Assembly (NCBI RefSeq): GCF_003710825.1
Contig: NZ_RHHQ01000029.1
Coordinates: 1 to 60,839, forward strand
DNA length: 60,839 nucleotides
Direction of reading: 5' to 3'
Source of the DNA: Brevibacillus fluminis
Lineage (GTDB): Bacteria > Bacillota > Bacilli > Brevibacillales > Brevibacillaceae
The translations under genes and the position numbers were made by a program. This document shows positions 41,367 to 50,026 of the stretch, in pieces (position 1 is the stretch's first letter; each line of letters begins with the position of its first letter). Below the pieces are notes generated by a model, which had not been told where the DNA came from, did no database searches, and saw nothing but the letters and a program-made list of their open reading frames with translations.

Positions 41367-41741
41367 ATGGAAAGCAATCGCGAAAAGCGTCTCGGCCTTG
41401 CCGTCTGGATCAAGAATCCAAGGGTAGCCAAACATTTACGTAAATTCGGCTCGATCCATTACGTTTCCAAACGTCTGAATTACGTTTCGATGTATGTAGG
41501 GGCTGATGTCTTTGAGAATACGGTCCGACAGATGGAAAAATTGCCGTTTGTCACACGGATCGAGCGTTCCCATCGGCATGAAATTCCAACAACCTATAAC
41601 AACGCAAAGCCGGATAAAGCGAAGGAGTTCGATTATCATCTGGAGAAAACACAGCTGATCGCTTTGACGGAAATGATGTTGGGCGAACCGGTTCATGAGA
41701 ACAGAGATAAGAGCGAAAGCGTGCACATGCAGCCTTCCTAA
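41367..41741 (+). CDS. ylbG: YlbG family (UPF0298) protein
   Basis: A 124-residue protein. 'RVAKHLRKFGSIHYVSKRLN', 'YVSMYVGADVFENTV' and 'NNAKPDKAKEFDYHL' match B. subtilis YlbG, a conserved protein of unknown function usually next to ylbF. The ATG at 41367 follows GGAGAAG by 9 bases and gives the usual N-terminus; an ATG at 41340 is less likely. The C-terminal 35 residues extend beyond the B. subtilis protein. A terminator and repeat copy D follow. Confidence 0.88.
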   Translation: MESNREKRLGLAVWIKNPRVAKHLRKFGSIHYVSKRLNYVSMYVGADVFENTVRQMEKLPFVTRIERSHRHEIPTTYNNAKPDKAKEFDYHLEKTQLIALTEMMLGEPVHENRDKSESVHMQPS

Positions 41742-41752
41742 CAACCATCCAG

Positions 41753-41782
41753 GCTACCCCACATGAAAGGGTAGTTTCTTTT
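41753..41782 (+). terminator. Terminator of ylbFG
   Basis: CTACCC (41754-41759) pairs with GGGTAG (41769-41774), followed by TTTCTTTT. Repeat copy D begins a few bases later. Confidence 0.7.
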
Positions 41783-41828
41783 ATAACCGCGGCTCCGCTA
41801 AAAGCTTGGCGTAGCCAGGATTTCGAAT
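41783..41828. repeat. Dispersed palindromic repeat, copy D (short form)
   Basis: AACCGCGGCTCCGCTAAAAG then CTTGGCGTAGCC and AGGATTTCGAAT. It keeps the core hairpin and a slightly diverged tail and lacks the upstream GATAAGAATTT hairpin. It follows the T-tract of the ylbFG terminator. Confidence 0.75.
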
Positions 41829-41882
41829 AGCCAAACGGATTGTGAAGGCGCTTACGAATTTATTTTAGATGAGAAAGAGGAG

Positions 41883-42647
41883 ATGAGTATGGTAAGCATC
41901 GATATCAATTGCGACATGGAAGAAGCATTGCGCTTTGATCGCTTGACCGAGCAGGAGGAGATTTTGAATTACTTGACCTCCATCAATATTCCGTGTGGGT
42001 TCCATGCAGGCAATCCGCACACCATCAGTCGCATTCTAGAAATTGCCATGAATCATCAAATCAACGTGGGGGCGCATCCCGGTTATCCGGACCCGCAGTC
42101 GTTTGGCCGCCGCTCGATGAATCTCTCGATGAAGGAAGCATATGAGCTTGTCTTGTACCAGGTCGCAGCCGTGGAAGGAATGGCCCGGGCGCTTGGGGGC
42201 GAACTGAACCATGTGAAGCTGCACGGTGCGTTTTATATGGAGGCTGCGGAGCGGCCGGATCTGTCGGAAGCGGTTGTGCGGGCAATCATGGACATCAATG
42301 AAGATTTGATCCTGTACGCATTTTCCGGTAGCTCGCTCGTGCAGGTTGCATTGGAGCACGGCTTGCAGGTCGCTGAAGAGGTGTTTGCCGATCGGGTCTA
42401 TTTACCGAATGGGCGACTCGCGCCCCGTGAGATGGAAGGTAGCGTCCTGTTCAATCAAGAGGATATTTTCAAGCAGGCAACCCAACTGATCTTGGAGCAG
42501 AAGGTACAGACCATCAATGGCGGAACGATTGAAGTGGCGGCCGATACGCTCTGTATCTACCGCGAAAATGTCAATACGATTTCGTTTTTGCGAGACCTTC
42601 ATCAATGGGCACGTGAAAATGACGTGGTGATCGAGCCGATCCGGTAA
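41883..42647 (+). CDS. pxpA: LamB/YcsF-family protein, 5-oxoprolinase subunit A-like
   Basis: A 254-residue TIM-barrel-like protein. 'SIDINCDMEEALRFD', 'SINIPCGFHAGNPHTISRIL', 'NVGAHPGYPDPQSFGRRSMN' and 'NHVKLHGAFYMEA' are the family motifs with the expected Asp and His residues. In other bacteria PxpA acts with PxpB and PxpC to hydrolyse 5-oxoproline to glutamate. No pxpB or pxpC gene is adjacent here, so either they are elsewhere or this copy works alone. Several residues differ from the norm (DINCDMEE instead of DLNCDLGE), so a divergent paralogue is possible. Confidence 0.8.
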   Translation: MSMVSIDINCDMEEALRFDRLTEQEEILNYLTSINIPCGFHAGNPHTISRILEIAMNHQINVGAHPGYPDPQSFGRRSMNLSMKEAYELVLYQVAAVEGMARALGGELNHVKLHGAFYMEAAERPDLSEAVVRAIMDINEDLILYAFSGSSLVQVALEHGLQVAEEVFADRVYLPNGRLAPREMEGSVLFNQEDIFKQATQLILEQKVQTINGGTIEVAADTLCIYRENVNTISFLRDLHQWARENDVVIEPIR

Positions 42648-42739
42648 CGTGCCGAAATACATCATTCGCTCTATTCACCATGCCAAGCATTTGTTACAAT
42701 GGAAAGATTATTGCCATTGTCAGGAGACGTACATAGAAG

Positions 42740-44587
42740 ATGAAAGCGATGCATAAAACCAGCTTGCTGATTTGCCTGACGATCCTGGTTATTTTTTCTT
42801 CCGTGGGTGTAGTGGTAAAATGGCCTTTGATCAGCCAATGGTTACCACTCGGCAGCAAAGCAGCGCAAACAATGCCGACAGGCGCCGACCCATTTTCGGT
42901 TGTGCCGCCTGTCCCTTCTTATGTCAAGAATCTTCATCCGGTTTACACGATTCATGCTTCATTGGATGAAAACCAGGCAAAGATCGACGGGCAAATCCAG
43001 CTCGCGTTTGACAATCCGAAAACGTCGCAAGTTTTGCTTTACTTATTTGATTACACCTGGAATCCAATGGTCATCAAGTCGATCACGGCAGACAATCGGC
43101 CGCTGTCTTTTGAGCGGAAAGGCGGAACGGTGTCGTTTGCCAACCCATTTGCAAAAAAAGATCACGCCGTGTTGAACATCACGTTCCAGACGCCTGTGCC
43201 GCGGGGGGAGTCTCGTTTCGGCGTAAAGGATTCGATCTGGACGCTGTCCAACTGGTTTCCGATGCTCGGCGCAATGGATCAGCAAAACCGTTGGTACGAG
43301 CCGCCGACCCGCATCGGCTATGGCGATCCGTTTATTTATCATTACGCCGATTACGAAGTGTACTTTAATTCACCAGAAACATACCGCTGGGTAACCTCAT
43401 GGGGCCAAGGCACTGCGAAAAAATTGCCGCAAAATCGCCAAGAGATTCATTACAGTGCCAAACAGCTGATCAATTTCTGCCTGGTCGGCAGTCCAAACTA
43501 CAAAATCGAGACGATTTCCTTTGAGCCAGGCTTTACCGTCGACATCGCCTCGGTTGATCCGGCGGACATCCAGCGAATCAAAGCGATTGCGCAATCCGTC
43601 TATCCGGTTTACATCGACAAGTTCGGCCCGCTGCCTTATCCGCATGTCGCTATCGCAGAGACGGCAGAGCATACGGTGTTCGCGATGGAATACGCGAATA
43701 TGGCCATTTTTAAAAAGGATTTGTATTGGAACAATATGGTCGATCATTGGCTCCCGCACGAAATCGCCCATATGTGGTGGTATAACAGCGTCGCCACGAT
43801 GGAAGCTGCTTACGGCTGGGTGGACGAAGGAATGGTGGAGGCGAGCGTCTACTACTACAAACAAAAACGGTACGGACAAGCTGCCGCCGATGAGGTTTTG
43901 CGAGGCTATACAAGCGACATGGACAAGCTAAAACAGCGTTATCCATACGGCAAGCTCGCTAAACGGCTCAATCAGTTCGAAACCAATGATGAATTCCTTT
44001 GGACGTGGTATTCGAAAGGGGCCATGCTGTACCACCATTTGCGGCAAACGATCGGGGACGATGCATTCCTTGCGTTTTTGAAAAAAGTACAGCAAACATA
44101 CCATGGATCTATCATCGGGCCAGAGCATCTCGATTGGGCGCTTGGGGAAGTGTTGGGCGGTGAAGTGCATTATTTCGTTCCGAATGTGCAGCAGGTAAAC
44201 AGTGCCGGATTTGTACCACCGCGAATTGAGTATTTCTACCATACCGTGCTCAATGGGGTCAGCTATTACCCGACAAGCCCAATTCGGGAGCGCAACGGAA
44301 CGATCTACTTGCCCATGCGGGAAATTTTAGAGAAATTCGGCTATCTCGTCAGCTACGACGAAGCGAAAGGGAAAATTACGCTTGTCGCGGGCCGGACGGA
44401 AGTCGAACTACTGAAGAACTCGCCGAAGGTAGTCATAAATGGACGAGCCATCGCGCTGCAAAAGCCACTACAGGAAATCGCCAACAAAACGATGGTGCCT
44501 GTTAGCTTGTTTGACAATGTGCTCGGCTACGATGTGAGCATTGATGCCAAGACGAAAACGGTGCGAATAACCGTGCCGCTCAAGTAA
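42740..44587 (+). CDS. Membrane-anchored M1-type metalloprotease with copper-amine-oxidase-like C-terminal domain
   Basis: A 615-residue extracytoplasmic protein. An N-terminal hydrophobic segment ('LLICLTILVIFSSVGVVVKW') is followed by an M1 aminopeptidase-like N-domain, then the catalytic zinc motif 'LPHEIAHMWW' (His340, Glu341, His344) with the third ligand Glu363 in 'GWVDEGMVEAS', the exact M1 spacing. 'MEYANMAIF' takes the place of the exopeptidase GAMEN motif. The last 110 residues form a copper-amine-oxidase-N-like (stalk) domain ('GTIYLPMREILEKFGY', 'MVPVSLFDNVLGYDVS'), a wall-associated module common in Brevibacillus/Paenibacillus. Substrate unknown. Confidence 0.85.
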   Translation: MKAMHKTSLLICLTILVIFSSVGVVVKWPLISQWLPLGSKAAQTMPTGADPFSVVPPVPSYVKNLHPVYTIHASLDENQAKIDGQIQLAFDNPKTSQVLLYLFDYTWNPMVIKSITADNRPLSFERKGGTVSFANPFAKKDHAVLNITFQTPVPRGESRFGVKDSIWTLSNWFPMLGAMDQQNRWYEPPTRIGYGDPFIYHYADYEVYFNSPETYRWVTSWGQGTAKKLPQNRQEIHYSAKQLINFCLVGSPNYKIETISFEPGFTVDIASVDPADIQRIKAIAQSVYPVYIDKFGPLPYPHVAIAETAEHTVFAMEYANMAIFKKDLYWNNMVDHWLPHEIAHMWWYNSVATMEAAYGWVDEGMVEASVYYYKQKRYGQAAADEVLRGYTSDMDKLKQRYPYGKLAKRLNQFETNDEFLWTWYSKGAMLYHHLRQTIGDDAFLAFLKKVQQTYHGSIIGPEHLDWALGEVLGGEVHYFVPNVQQVNSAGFVPPRIEYFYHTVLNGVSYYPTSPIRERNGTIYLPMREILEKFGYLVSYDEAKGKITLVAGRTEVELLKNSPKVVINGRAIALQKPLQEIANKTMVPVSLFDNVLGYDVSIDAKTKTVRITVPLK

Positions 44588-44605
44588 AGAATAAGGGGGA
44601 ACGCC

Positions 44606-45127
44606 ATGCAGACGATCATTTTAATCGGGTTTATGGGAACAGGAAAAACGACGGTCGGACGCGCGCTGGCGGAAAAGCTGGGGTTGACTCAGGTCGATAT
44701 GGATGCATCCATCGAACAGCGGGAAGGATGTACGATCGCAGACTTGTTCCGCGATAAAGGAGAAGCGTATTTTCGTGATGTAGAAAGCGAAGTGCTCTCC
44801 GAGTTGCTCCAGCAAGATAAGCTGGTGATCACAACTGGCGGAGGTGCCGTTGTGCGACCGGCAAACCGGGAGCTGATGGCCCAAAACGGACTGGTCATCG
44901 CTTTGGACGCGACAGAGGAAGAGATCGTCAAGCGCGTGAAAAATGATCCGGATCGTCCATTGCTGGCAGGTGATCCCGCGGAACGGGTACGCACGTTGAA
45001 GAAGGAGCGCGCGGGTCTGTATCAGTTCGCACCGATTCAAATCGACACCACGGGCAAATCGGTAGAAACGATTCTCGCGGAGATTTCGGACCAGATGGTT
45101 ACGAATCGCCTTTCTTGGGGAGACTGA
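44606..45127 (+). CDS. aroK: Shikimate kinase
   Basis: A 173-residue P-loop kinase that phosphorylates shikimate at O3 in the chorismate pathway. It has Walker A 'IGFMGTGKTTVGRALAEKLG', the shikimate-binding 'DMDASIEQREGCTIADLF', 'FRDVESEVLSEL' and 'VITTGGGAVVRP', and the lid 'NDPDRPLLAGDPAERVRTL'. Length is normal. It starts 18 bases after the metalloprotease, probably in the same transcript, and yqzE follows. Confidence 0.95.
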   Translation: MQTIILIGFMGTGKTTVGRALAEKLGLTQVDMDASIEQREGCTIADLFRDKGEAYFRDVESEVLSELLQQDKLVITTGGGAVVRPANRELMAQNGLVIALDATEEEIVKRVKNDPDRPLLAGDPAERVRTLKKERAGLYQFAPIQIDTTGKSVETILAEISDQMVTNRLSWGD

Positions 45128-45166
45128 CATGTGTAGATAAGTGTCCTTCGACGAGGAGGCGGTACC

Positions 45167-45334
45167 ATGTCGTTTCAAGAGTACCTCAAGTATTTGACCA
45201 AGCTGTTTGTCCAATACGTAGAAACACCGCAAGCAGAACGCAGAAAACCTGCAGTTGTGCGTGAAACCTGGTCTTCCCGGTGGTTTGGCGTAATCCCGAT
45301 GGCGATCAAAATGATTTTTATGCGCGGCCGATAA
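45167..45334 (+). CDS. yqzE: YqzE-like small protein
   Basis: A 55-residue protein, ATG at 45167 after GAGGAGGC. 'SFQEYLKYLTKLFVQYVETP' and 'SSRWFGVIPMAIKMI' match the B. subtilis YqzE layout (N-terminal amphipathic helix, C-terminal 'YQWFGILPMAI'). In B. subtilis yqzE follows the comG operon and belongs to the ComK regulon; no comG genes lie in this window, but aroK next to it is a common Bacillales arrangement. Function unknown. Confidence 0.8.
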   Translation: MSFQEYLKYLTKLFVQYVETPQAERRKPAVVRETWSSRWFGVIPMAIKMIFMRGR

Positions 45335-45357
45335 GACAGTAATTCAGGAGGTAGAGC

Positions 45358-45612
45358 ATGCCGAAAGTTGCTGTGGAACAATCGCTGAGCCATATTAGCA
45401 AAATGCTGCGAGACAACGGATACGATGTCGTGCAGTTGGGCAACTGGCAGCAGACGGTTGACGCTGTTGTGATTACGGGCCAGGATTTAAACGTATTGGG
45501 AGATGAAAGCAAAACGATCACTGGCGCGCCGGTGATCAGTGCCGAAGGTTTGAGCGCGAATGAAGTGTTTCATGAAGTGAACAAGCGGTTAGGGCCGACA
45601 CAACACAGATAG
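45358..45612 (+). CDS. UPF0180 (YkuS) family protein
   Basis: An 84-residue cytoplasmic protein. 'VAVEQSLSHISKMLRDNGYD', 'VVITGQDLNVLGDESK' and 'VISAEGLSANEVFHEVNKRL' match UPF0180/YkuS, a small Bacillales family of unknown function. AGGAGG lies 7 bases before the ATG. It follows yqzE after 23 bases and ends at a strong terminator, so it closes a likely M1 protease-aroK-yqzE-ykuS transcript. Confidence 0.82.
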   Translation: MPKVAVEQSLSHISKMLRDNGYDVVQLGNWQQTVDAVVITGQDLNVLGDESKTITGAPVISAEGLSANEVFHEVNKRLGPTQHR

Positions 45613-45643
45613 CCGGGGAGAAGATCCCCGGCTGTTTTTTTTT
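45611..45643 (+). terminator. Terminator after the ykuS-like gene
   Basis: AGCCGGGGA pairs with TCCCCGGCT, followed by a long T-tract to 45643. It also abuts the stop of the convergent secreted-protein gene. Confidence 0.9.
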
Positions 45644-46514
45644 ATTCCGATTCGTTGAATTGCCCGATTTTTTCGACATAGGCAGCCGGGAGGAAGCGCA
45701 GCCCTTGGTCCCAAACCCCGACATACGTGACATTATTCCCCCAGAGATGAACCGCACCCACTGTATAAGGAGCGAGCACCTTGCCTTCGTATTGTGAAGT
45801 CGTCAGCACGATGCGTTCGCTTTCATCTTTCTCAAGCAGCTGTGAAGCTGTCATATCATAATTGCGCTCCGTCTCCTGACGCGTCAGCCAGTCGATTCGG
45901 GAGAAAGGGTCGATTTCATCGGAAGACAGCTGAAAATACTTGCTCTCCAACAGGATCGGCTTATCACTGATCAGATCGTCCGTTTGGAGTGAGGTAAAAA
46001 TCGCTGCAGAATCGACAAAGCCTGGAGGATATTGCTCCCCTGTCATCGCGTTGGCGCTCTGTGGCTGTTTTTCATCGCCTGTGAATTCCCAATGGGAGGA
46101 CAACCCGTCGTATACCGCGAGCGCCTCGTCAGCGGGCGCCTGTGCCGGATCAAAAAGGCTATATTCGCCAAGCCCGTATTCAAGCAAGGCAAAATGCGGC
46201 TCATCTGACTTCTCAGGAACTTCGCCGACCACAAGATAGCCGACAGGACGGTTACCTTTATTCAGGTGGACCAACCATTGGCGCATTCCGGCTCCTAACG
46301 TCTCCATTGTTGTATGCGCCTTTCCCCAATCGGCGAACGCAGGGTCTTTTTCGCCAAGCTCATGAATCCAGTCGGAAACCTGTTTGTCCATCAGCTGGCT
46401 CCAGTTATGGGATGGTTCCGCTTTTGCAGGAATTGGCGAGTGAAAGTTGGCATAAACGAGCATGCAGACAAGCAGCATGCATGGAAAGATGCGGTTTCGA
46501 CGAATCTTGATCAA
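45642..46514 (-). CDS. Secreted hypothetical protein
   Basis: A 290-residue protein with an N-terminal signal peptide ('RIFPCMLLVCMLVYANFHSP', cleavage near 'AKAEP'). The mature part is soluble and acidic, for example 'MRQWLVHLNKGNRPVGYLVV', 'ALLEYGLGEYSLFDP' and the C-terminal 'TYVGVWDQGLRFLPAAYVEK'. No domain recognised and no Cys-rich or repeat features. It is a single gene on the minus strand, next to but probably separate from yqhG-yqhH. Confidence 0.65.
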   Translation of the reverse strand: MIKIRRNRIFPCMLLVCMLVYANFHSPIPAKAEPSHNWSQLMDKQVSDWIHELGEKDPAFADWGKAHTTMETLGAGMRQWLVHLNKGNRPVGYLVVGEVPEKSDEPHFALLEYGLGEYSLFDPAQAPADEALAVYDGLSSHWEFTGDEKQPQSANAMTGEQYPPGFVDSAAIFTSLQTDDLISDKPILLESKYFQLSSDEIDPFSRIDWLTRQETERNYDMTASQLLEKDESERIVLTTSQYEGKVLAPYTVGAVHLWGNNVTYVGVWDQGLRFLPAAYVEKIGQFNESE

Positions 46515-46633
46515 CGATCAGGCACCTCCTGGCAAGACTTCACCGTTTATTCTTATTGTAGCTTCTGGCGTAAGCGCAATTTGTTACTAATTGTCAGTGG
46601 CTTTCCCACTTTTTCTCGTGATCTTTCTACAGC

Positions 46634-47716
46634 CTAATGGTGGAACGGGGGCTGATTTTGTAGATAAAAAATACCGCCATTGATAAAAGTCAGCTCGATT
46701 CGTGGCTCATATTGCCACTTCAGCTCGGCGATACGCCGTTCTTTTTCTTCCGTTGGTGAACTTGCTTGCCAATCCTCCTGCACGATAGCTTCTTTGGGCG
46801 TCTCCTGAATGCCGTTCATGCGTAAAAAGTCGAGGATACGCACAGGGCCGGTCGGAACGGCAGGGTCTTGGGGGCATGGAGATCGATCTTGATTGGTCAA
46901 AATGTCATTTGCTCGCTCGTCGCTTGTCATAGGCAGTTGCTCTTCCTCACTTACAAGCTGCGCCTCGTCCGCGCTTGTTTCCTCGTCATCTTCCGACTGG
47001 TCCTCACGTTCTTTTTCAGAAAGCGAATCATAATACGCCTCTAAAATCTCGATCTCTTCCTGCAAGCGTTCGCGCGCTTTTTCCGCCCAGCTCGCATCGT
47101 GCGTGGCTACGATCCGCTCTGTCTCCTGTTTCATCAGTATTACCGCATCATCCAGCGATAAACGTCGGTCGAGCGTAAAATGATAGTCGGGAATGCTAGG
47201 GGAGAGGGTAAGGCGCTTCAGGAACGGGTAAAAATCTTGTACGAGCCGCGGTTGGTGCAGATTAACGCCGAAATAGCAGAGCACATCCTTCTTTTTGTCA
47301 CAGATGAACGATATCTTCACGTTGAGCCCAAGCCATGGGACGAGCGGGACGGAACGCTTGCCGCGAAGGGGGGAGGCCATGCTCTGCAAAAACGGCGTTT
47401 GCTCGTACATGCAAACGAATCGGCCGTGGTTTTGCGCAGACTGGAAGATTTGGGCCAACCTGGCCGAACCAAAATGAAGTGGTTCCCCGCGTAACCCTTG
47501 GGGAACCTGGTTATTGAAAAAGAAGGTGAGCGTGAGCGGTTGATAAGGCAAATTCATTTTCTCCACCCATGTCCAATAAAACGGCCTGTTGCCGATATCT
47601 TTGTCGACCTCCACGGGGAGCGTCACACTGAGATAGTCGGGATGCGACTCCATCACGTGTGTGGCGAATGCCTGAAAGTAACGCTCGATATAGCGACGAA
47701 CCGTTGTCTGTTCCAT
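46634..47716 (-). CDS. yqhG: YqhG family protein
   Basis: A 360-residue protein of the YqhG family, always found next to the YqhH helicase in Bacillales. The conserved part includes 'VRRYIERYFQAFATHVMESH', 'DKDIGNRPFYWTWVEKMNLP' and 'FGSARLAQIFQSAQNHGRFV'. An acidic, coiled-coil-like insert (about 225-290, Glu/Asp-rich) follows. The ATG at 47716 has AGGAGG at 11 bases; a GTG three codons earlier is too close to it. Starting 24 bases after yqhH on the same strand, it is co-transcribed with it. Function unknown. Confidence 0.88.
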   Translation of the reverse strand: MEQTTVRRYIERYFQAFATHVMESHPDYLSVTLPVEVDKDIGNRPFYWTWVEKMNLPYQPLTLTFFFNNQVPQGLRGEPLHFGSARLAQIFQSAQNHGRFVCMYEQTPFLQSMASPLRGKRSVPLVPWLGLNVKISFICDKKKDVLCYFGVNLHQPRLVQDFYPFLKRLTLSPSIPDYHFTLDRRLSLDDAVILMKQETERIVATHDASWAEKARERLQEEIEILEAYYDSLSEKEREDQSEDDEETSADEAQLVSEEEQLPMTSDERANDILTNQDRSPCPQDPAVPTGPVRILDFLRMNGIQETPKEAIVQEDWQASSPTEEKERRIAELKWQYEPRIELTFINGGIFYLQNQPPFHH

Positions 47717-47740
47717 GAAGCGCACAGCCTCCTACAAAGG

Positions 47741-49447
47741 TTATGATAAAGCCAGATCTGCCGCTTGCTGGCCTTGGTTCTCGTCCTGGCCTCGCAACGT
47801 GCGGATCACATGTCCGATATTGTCCATTTTTAGTGCCATCTCTTTTTCAGAGCGAGAGTCCATGATGATGTCGATCAGATTTTTTTCCAGCGAGTCATTC
47901 AGCGCCATTCGCGTGACGATCGCATCCAGTTCGCCGATCACCATTTCGAACAAGTCGATTTTTTCATAGAGCAGATTTAGGATATGTTCCTCAATGGTGC
48001 CTGTCGTCGACAAATTGTAGATGTGGACGTCACGTTGCTGACCCAACCGATGCACGCGGCCGATTCGCTGTTCGACACGCATCGGGTTCCAAGGCATGTC
48101 GTAGTTGATGATCTGGTTGCAAAACTGCAGGTTGATCCCCTCGCCGCCGGCTTCCGTCGCGATCAGCACTTGTGCTCGGTTTTGGAACAGATCGGTCATC
48201 CAGTCTTTTTTCGACCGTTTGAAACCGCCGCGGAACGGGACGGATGTGACACCGTGCTCACTCAAATATTTTTGTAAATAATTTTGCGTCGCCCGGTATT
48301 CCGTGAAGATGATGACTTTATCGTTGATTTCCTTGAGCAGCTCGATCGTTTTGGCTGCCTTGGAGTGCGTCTCGATCCGTTTGATCATCTCGACCAGCGC
48401 AAGAATTTGCGCCCGCTCGGGAGATTCTTCTGGCAAGCGTTGGTGCATATTGTATAACGTCATGAAAGCCGCTTCACGGCTGGAACAGACCTCGCGTTGC
48501 AAGGTGATCAAGGCGAGCGAGTTGAAGCGGCCGAGTCCTTGGTGATAATGCTCGCGTACAAAATCGGTTACGCCTTGGTACAACTCCGCTTCCTGTTGTG
48601 ACAGCTGGATGGGAACCGACTGCACACGACGTGGGGTAAACTGGATACCGCCGTCGCTGCGCTTGTTGCGGATCATGACTTTCTCCATTTCCCCGCGCAG
48701 CTTCTCACTGTTTTTAGCCTGCCGCTTGCCCTCGACATAATTGGACGCGAACGAGCCGGTATGGCCGAGGTGTCCTGGCTTGAGCAGCGTGACCAGGTTG
48801 AACAGTTCATCCATCTCGTTTTGCACGGGAGTAGCGGTAAGGAGCAGGCTGTATTTTTTCTTGATTTCCTTAACGAACTGATAGTTGCGTGTCCGTTTGT
48901 TTTTAAGCTTGTGAGCCTCGTCGATGATCAGCATGTCGTAGTCGATCGAGAGCACGTGCTGGCGGTGTGGCGCACGCTTGGCCGTATCGATGGAGGCGAC
49001 AACGACATCGTACTGCCGCCACATGTATTCCTTTTTTTGCGCGACAGCCGGTATTCCGAACTTTTGGTTCAGCTCTTTCGTCCATTGAATGACCAGTGAG
49101 GCAGGGACCAGGATCAAGATTTTTTTGGCCAGTCCGCGAACCATGTATTCTTTCATGATCAGACCAGCTTCGATCGTTTTGCCGAGGCCCACCTCATCGG
49201 CCAGGATCGCTCTGCCATGCATTTCGTTGAGCACTCGGTCCGCTGCCGCCAGCTGATGGGGAAACGGCTTAAGGCTCGGGAGATACTTCAGACACTGCAG
49301 CTGATCAAAGCTCTCGACGGCGAGCGCTTCCTCAGCTTCAAGCGCAAGCTGAAACAGCTCCCATTTGTTCCAAGGGCCATCCTCACGAAGCAATTGGTGA
49401 AACGGCTCAGTCCAGGATAGGTCAAATGATACGGGAATATTCGGCAT
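47741..49447 (-). CDS. yqhH: SNF2-family DEAD/DEAH helicase YqhH
   Basis: A 568-residue SNF2-type ATPase. Helicase motifs: I 'LADEVGLGKTIEAGLIMKEY', Ia 'ILVPASLVIQW', II 'LIIDEAHKLKN', III 'LLTATPVQN', IV-V 'RAQVLIATEAGGEGINLQFC', VI 'MRVEQRIGRVHRLGQQR'. It resembles RapA/HepA in layout and may remodel RNA polymerase or nucleoprotein complexes. GGAGGTAATGAC precedes the ATG at 49447. It is divergent from the glycine cleavage operon, exactly as in B. subtilis (yqhG-yqhH // gcvT). Confidence 0.92.
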   Translation of the reverse strand: MPNIPVSFDLSWTEPFHQLLREDGPWNKWELFQLALEAEEALAVESFDQLQCLKYLPSLKPFPHQLAAADRVLNEMHGRAILADEVGLGKTIEAGLIMKEYMVRGLAKKILILVPASLVIQWTKELNQKFGIPAVAQKKEYMWRQYDVVVASIDTAKRAPHRQHVLSIDYDMLIIDEAHKLKNKRTRNYQFVKEIKKKYSLLLTATPVQNEMDELFNLVTLLKPGHLGHTGSFASNYVEGKRQAKNSEKLRGEMEKVMIRNKRSDGGIQFTPRRVQSVPIQLSQQEAELYQGVTDFVREHYHQGLGRFNSLALITLQREVCSSREAAFMTLYNMHQRLPEESPERAQILALVEMIKRIETHSKAAKTIELLKEINDKVIIFTEYRATQNYLQKYLSEHGVTSVPFRGGFKRSKKDWMTDLFQNRAQVLIATEAGGEGINLQFCNQIINYDMPWNPMRVEQRIGRVHRLGQQRDVHIYNLSTTGTIEEHILNLLYEKIDLFEMVIGELDAIVTRMALNDSLEKNLIDIIMDSRSEKEMALKMDNIGHVIRTLRGQDENQGQQAADLALS

Positions 49448-49567
49448 GTCATTACCTCCAGCCGAGATTAACTCGAAAATTTCTATTGAAATGAACAAAA
49501 CACAAACGTTATAATCAATAACGAGAAGAATGTTAAGGTTTTGTTCGCTTGTTTTGAAAAATCTATT

Positions 49568-49597
49568 TTCAAGTCAGGCGATAAATGGTAGGATAAT
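49568..49597 (+). promoter_or_regulatory. Candidate promoter of the gcv leader
   Basis: TTCAAG (49568-49573) and GATAAT (49592-49597) are spaced 18 bases apart, just upstream of the glycine riboswitch. A TATAAT at 49510-49515 is an alternative. Confidence 0.45.
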
Positions 49598-49675
49598 CTT
49601 GTTAGCGTGATTCGTACTTCTAGTATGGGATTTGCCGGGAAAGTTATGTATCAATTCAATATGGAAAGGCGAATG

Positions 49676-49848
49676 ATGGTAGCAGGGAGAGACCGCTTCA
49701 GTGCGGCGCCGAAGGAGCAAGCCGGAAACGGTGAATCTCTCAGGCAAAAGTACCTCTACCGGACGCATCTCTGGAGAGAGCTTTTACAGCCACCAAAGGG
49801 GAAACTCACCGCCATGTGAGGTAACTCTCAGGTAAAAAGGACAGAGAA
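49676..49848 (+). ncRNA. Tandem glycine riboswitch (gcvT type)
   Basis: Two aptamers in series. Aptamer I (about 49676-49764) has GGGAGAGACC, CGCCGAAGGAGCAA and GAATCTCTCAGGCAAAAG. Aptamer II (about 49765-49848) has TCTGGAGAG, GCCACCAAAGGGGAAACTC and AACTCTCAGGTAAAAAGGAC. The first strand of aptamer II's P1, TCTCTG (49768-49773), pairs with CAGAGA at 49843-49848. Glycine riboswitches of this type turn on glycine cleavage genes when glycine is plentiful; gcvT begins 178 bases downstream. Confidence 0.95.
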
Positions 49849-49915
49849 GGAAGAGTAGGGAATTCAGCAGGTTTATTCTGTTGTTCCCTGGTCTTCTTTC
49901 CCTGTCTTTTCTTTT
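49840..49915 (+). terminator. Riboswitch expression platform: long intrinsic terminator
   Basis: GACAG..GAAGGAAGA..AGGGAA (from 49840) pairs with TTCCCT..TCTTCTTTCC..CTGTC (ending 49906), capped by CAGCAG/CTGTTG and followed by TTTTCTTTT. The bases ACAGAG at its 5' foot also form the 3' side of aptamer II's P1. Glycine binding would hold those bases in P1 and prevent the terminator, so this is an ON switch by antitermination. Confidence 0.8.
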
Positions 49916-50026
49916 GGCAAAAATGGTGGTACGAATCGGCGCGAAGGCGAAAAATAGTCGGGTGCACGATGCTGTGAAGGCTGACTATTTTCGAAACAAG
50001 ATGGATGATCATAGGAGGAGATGTGG

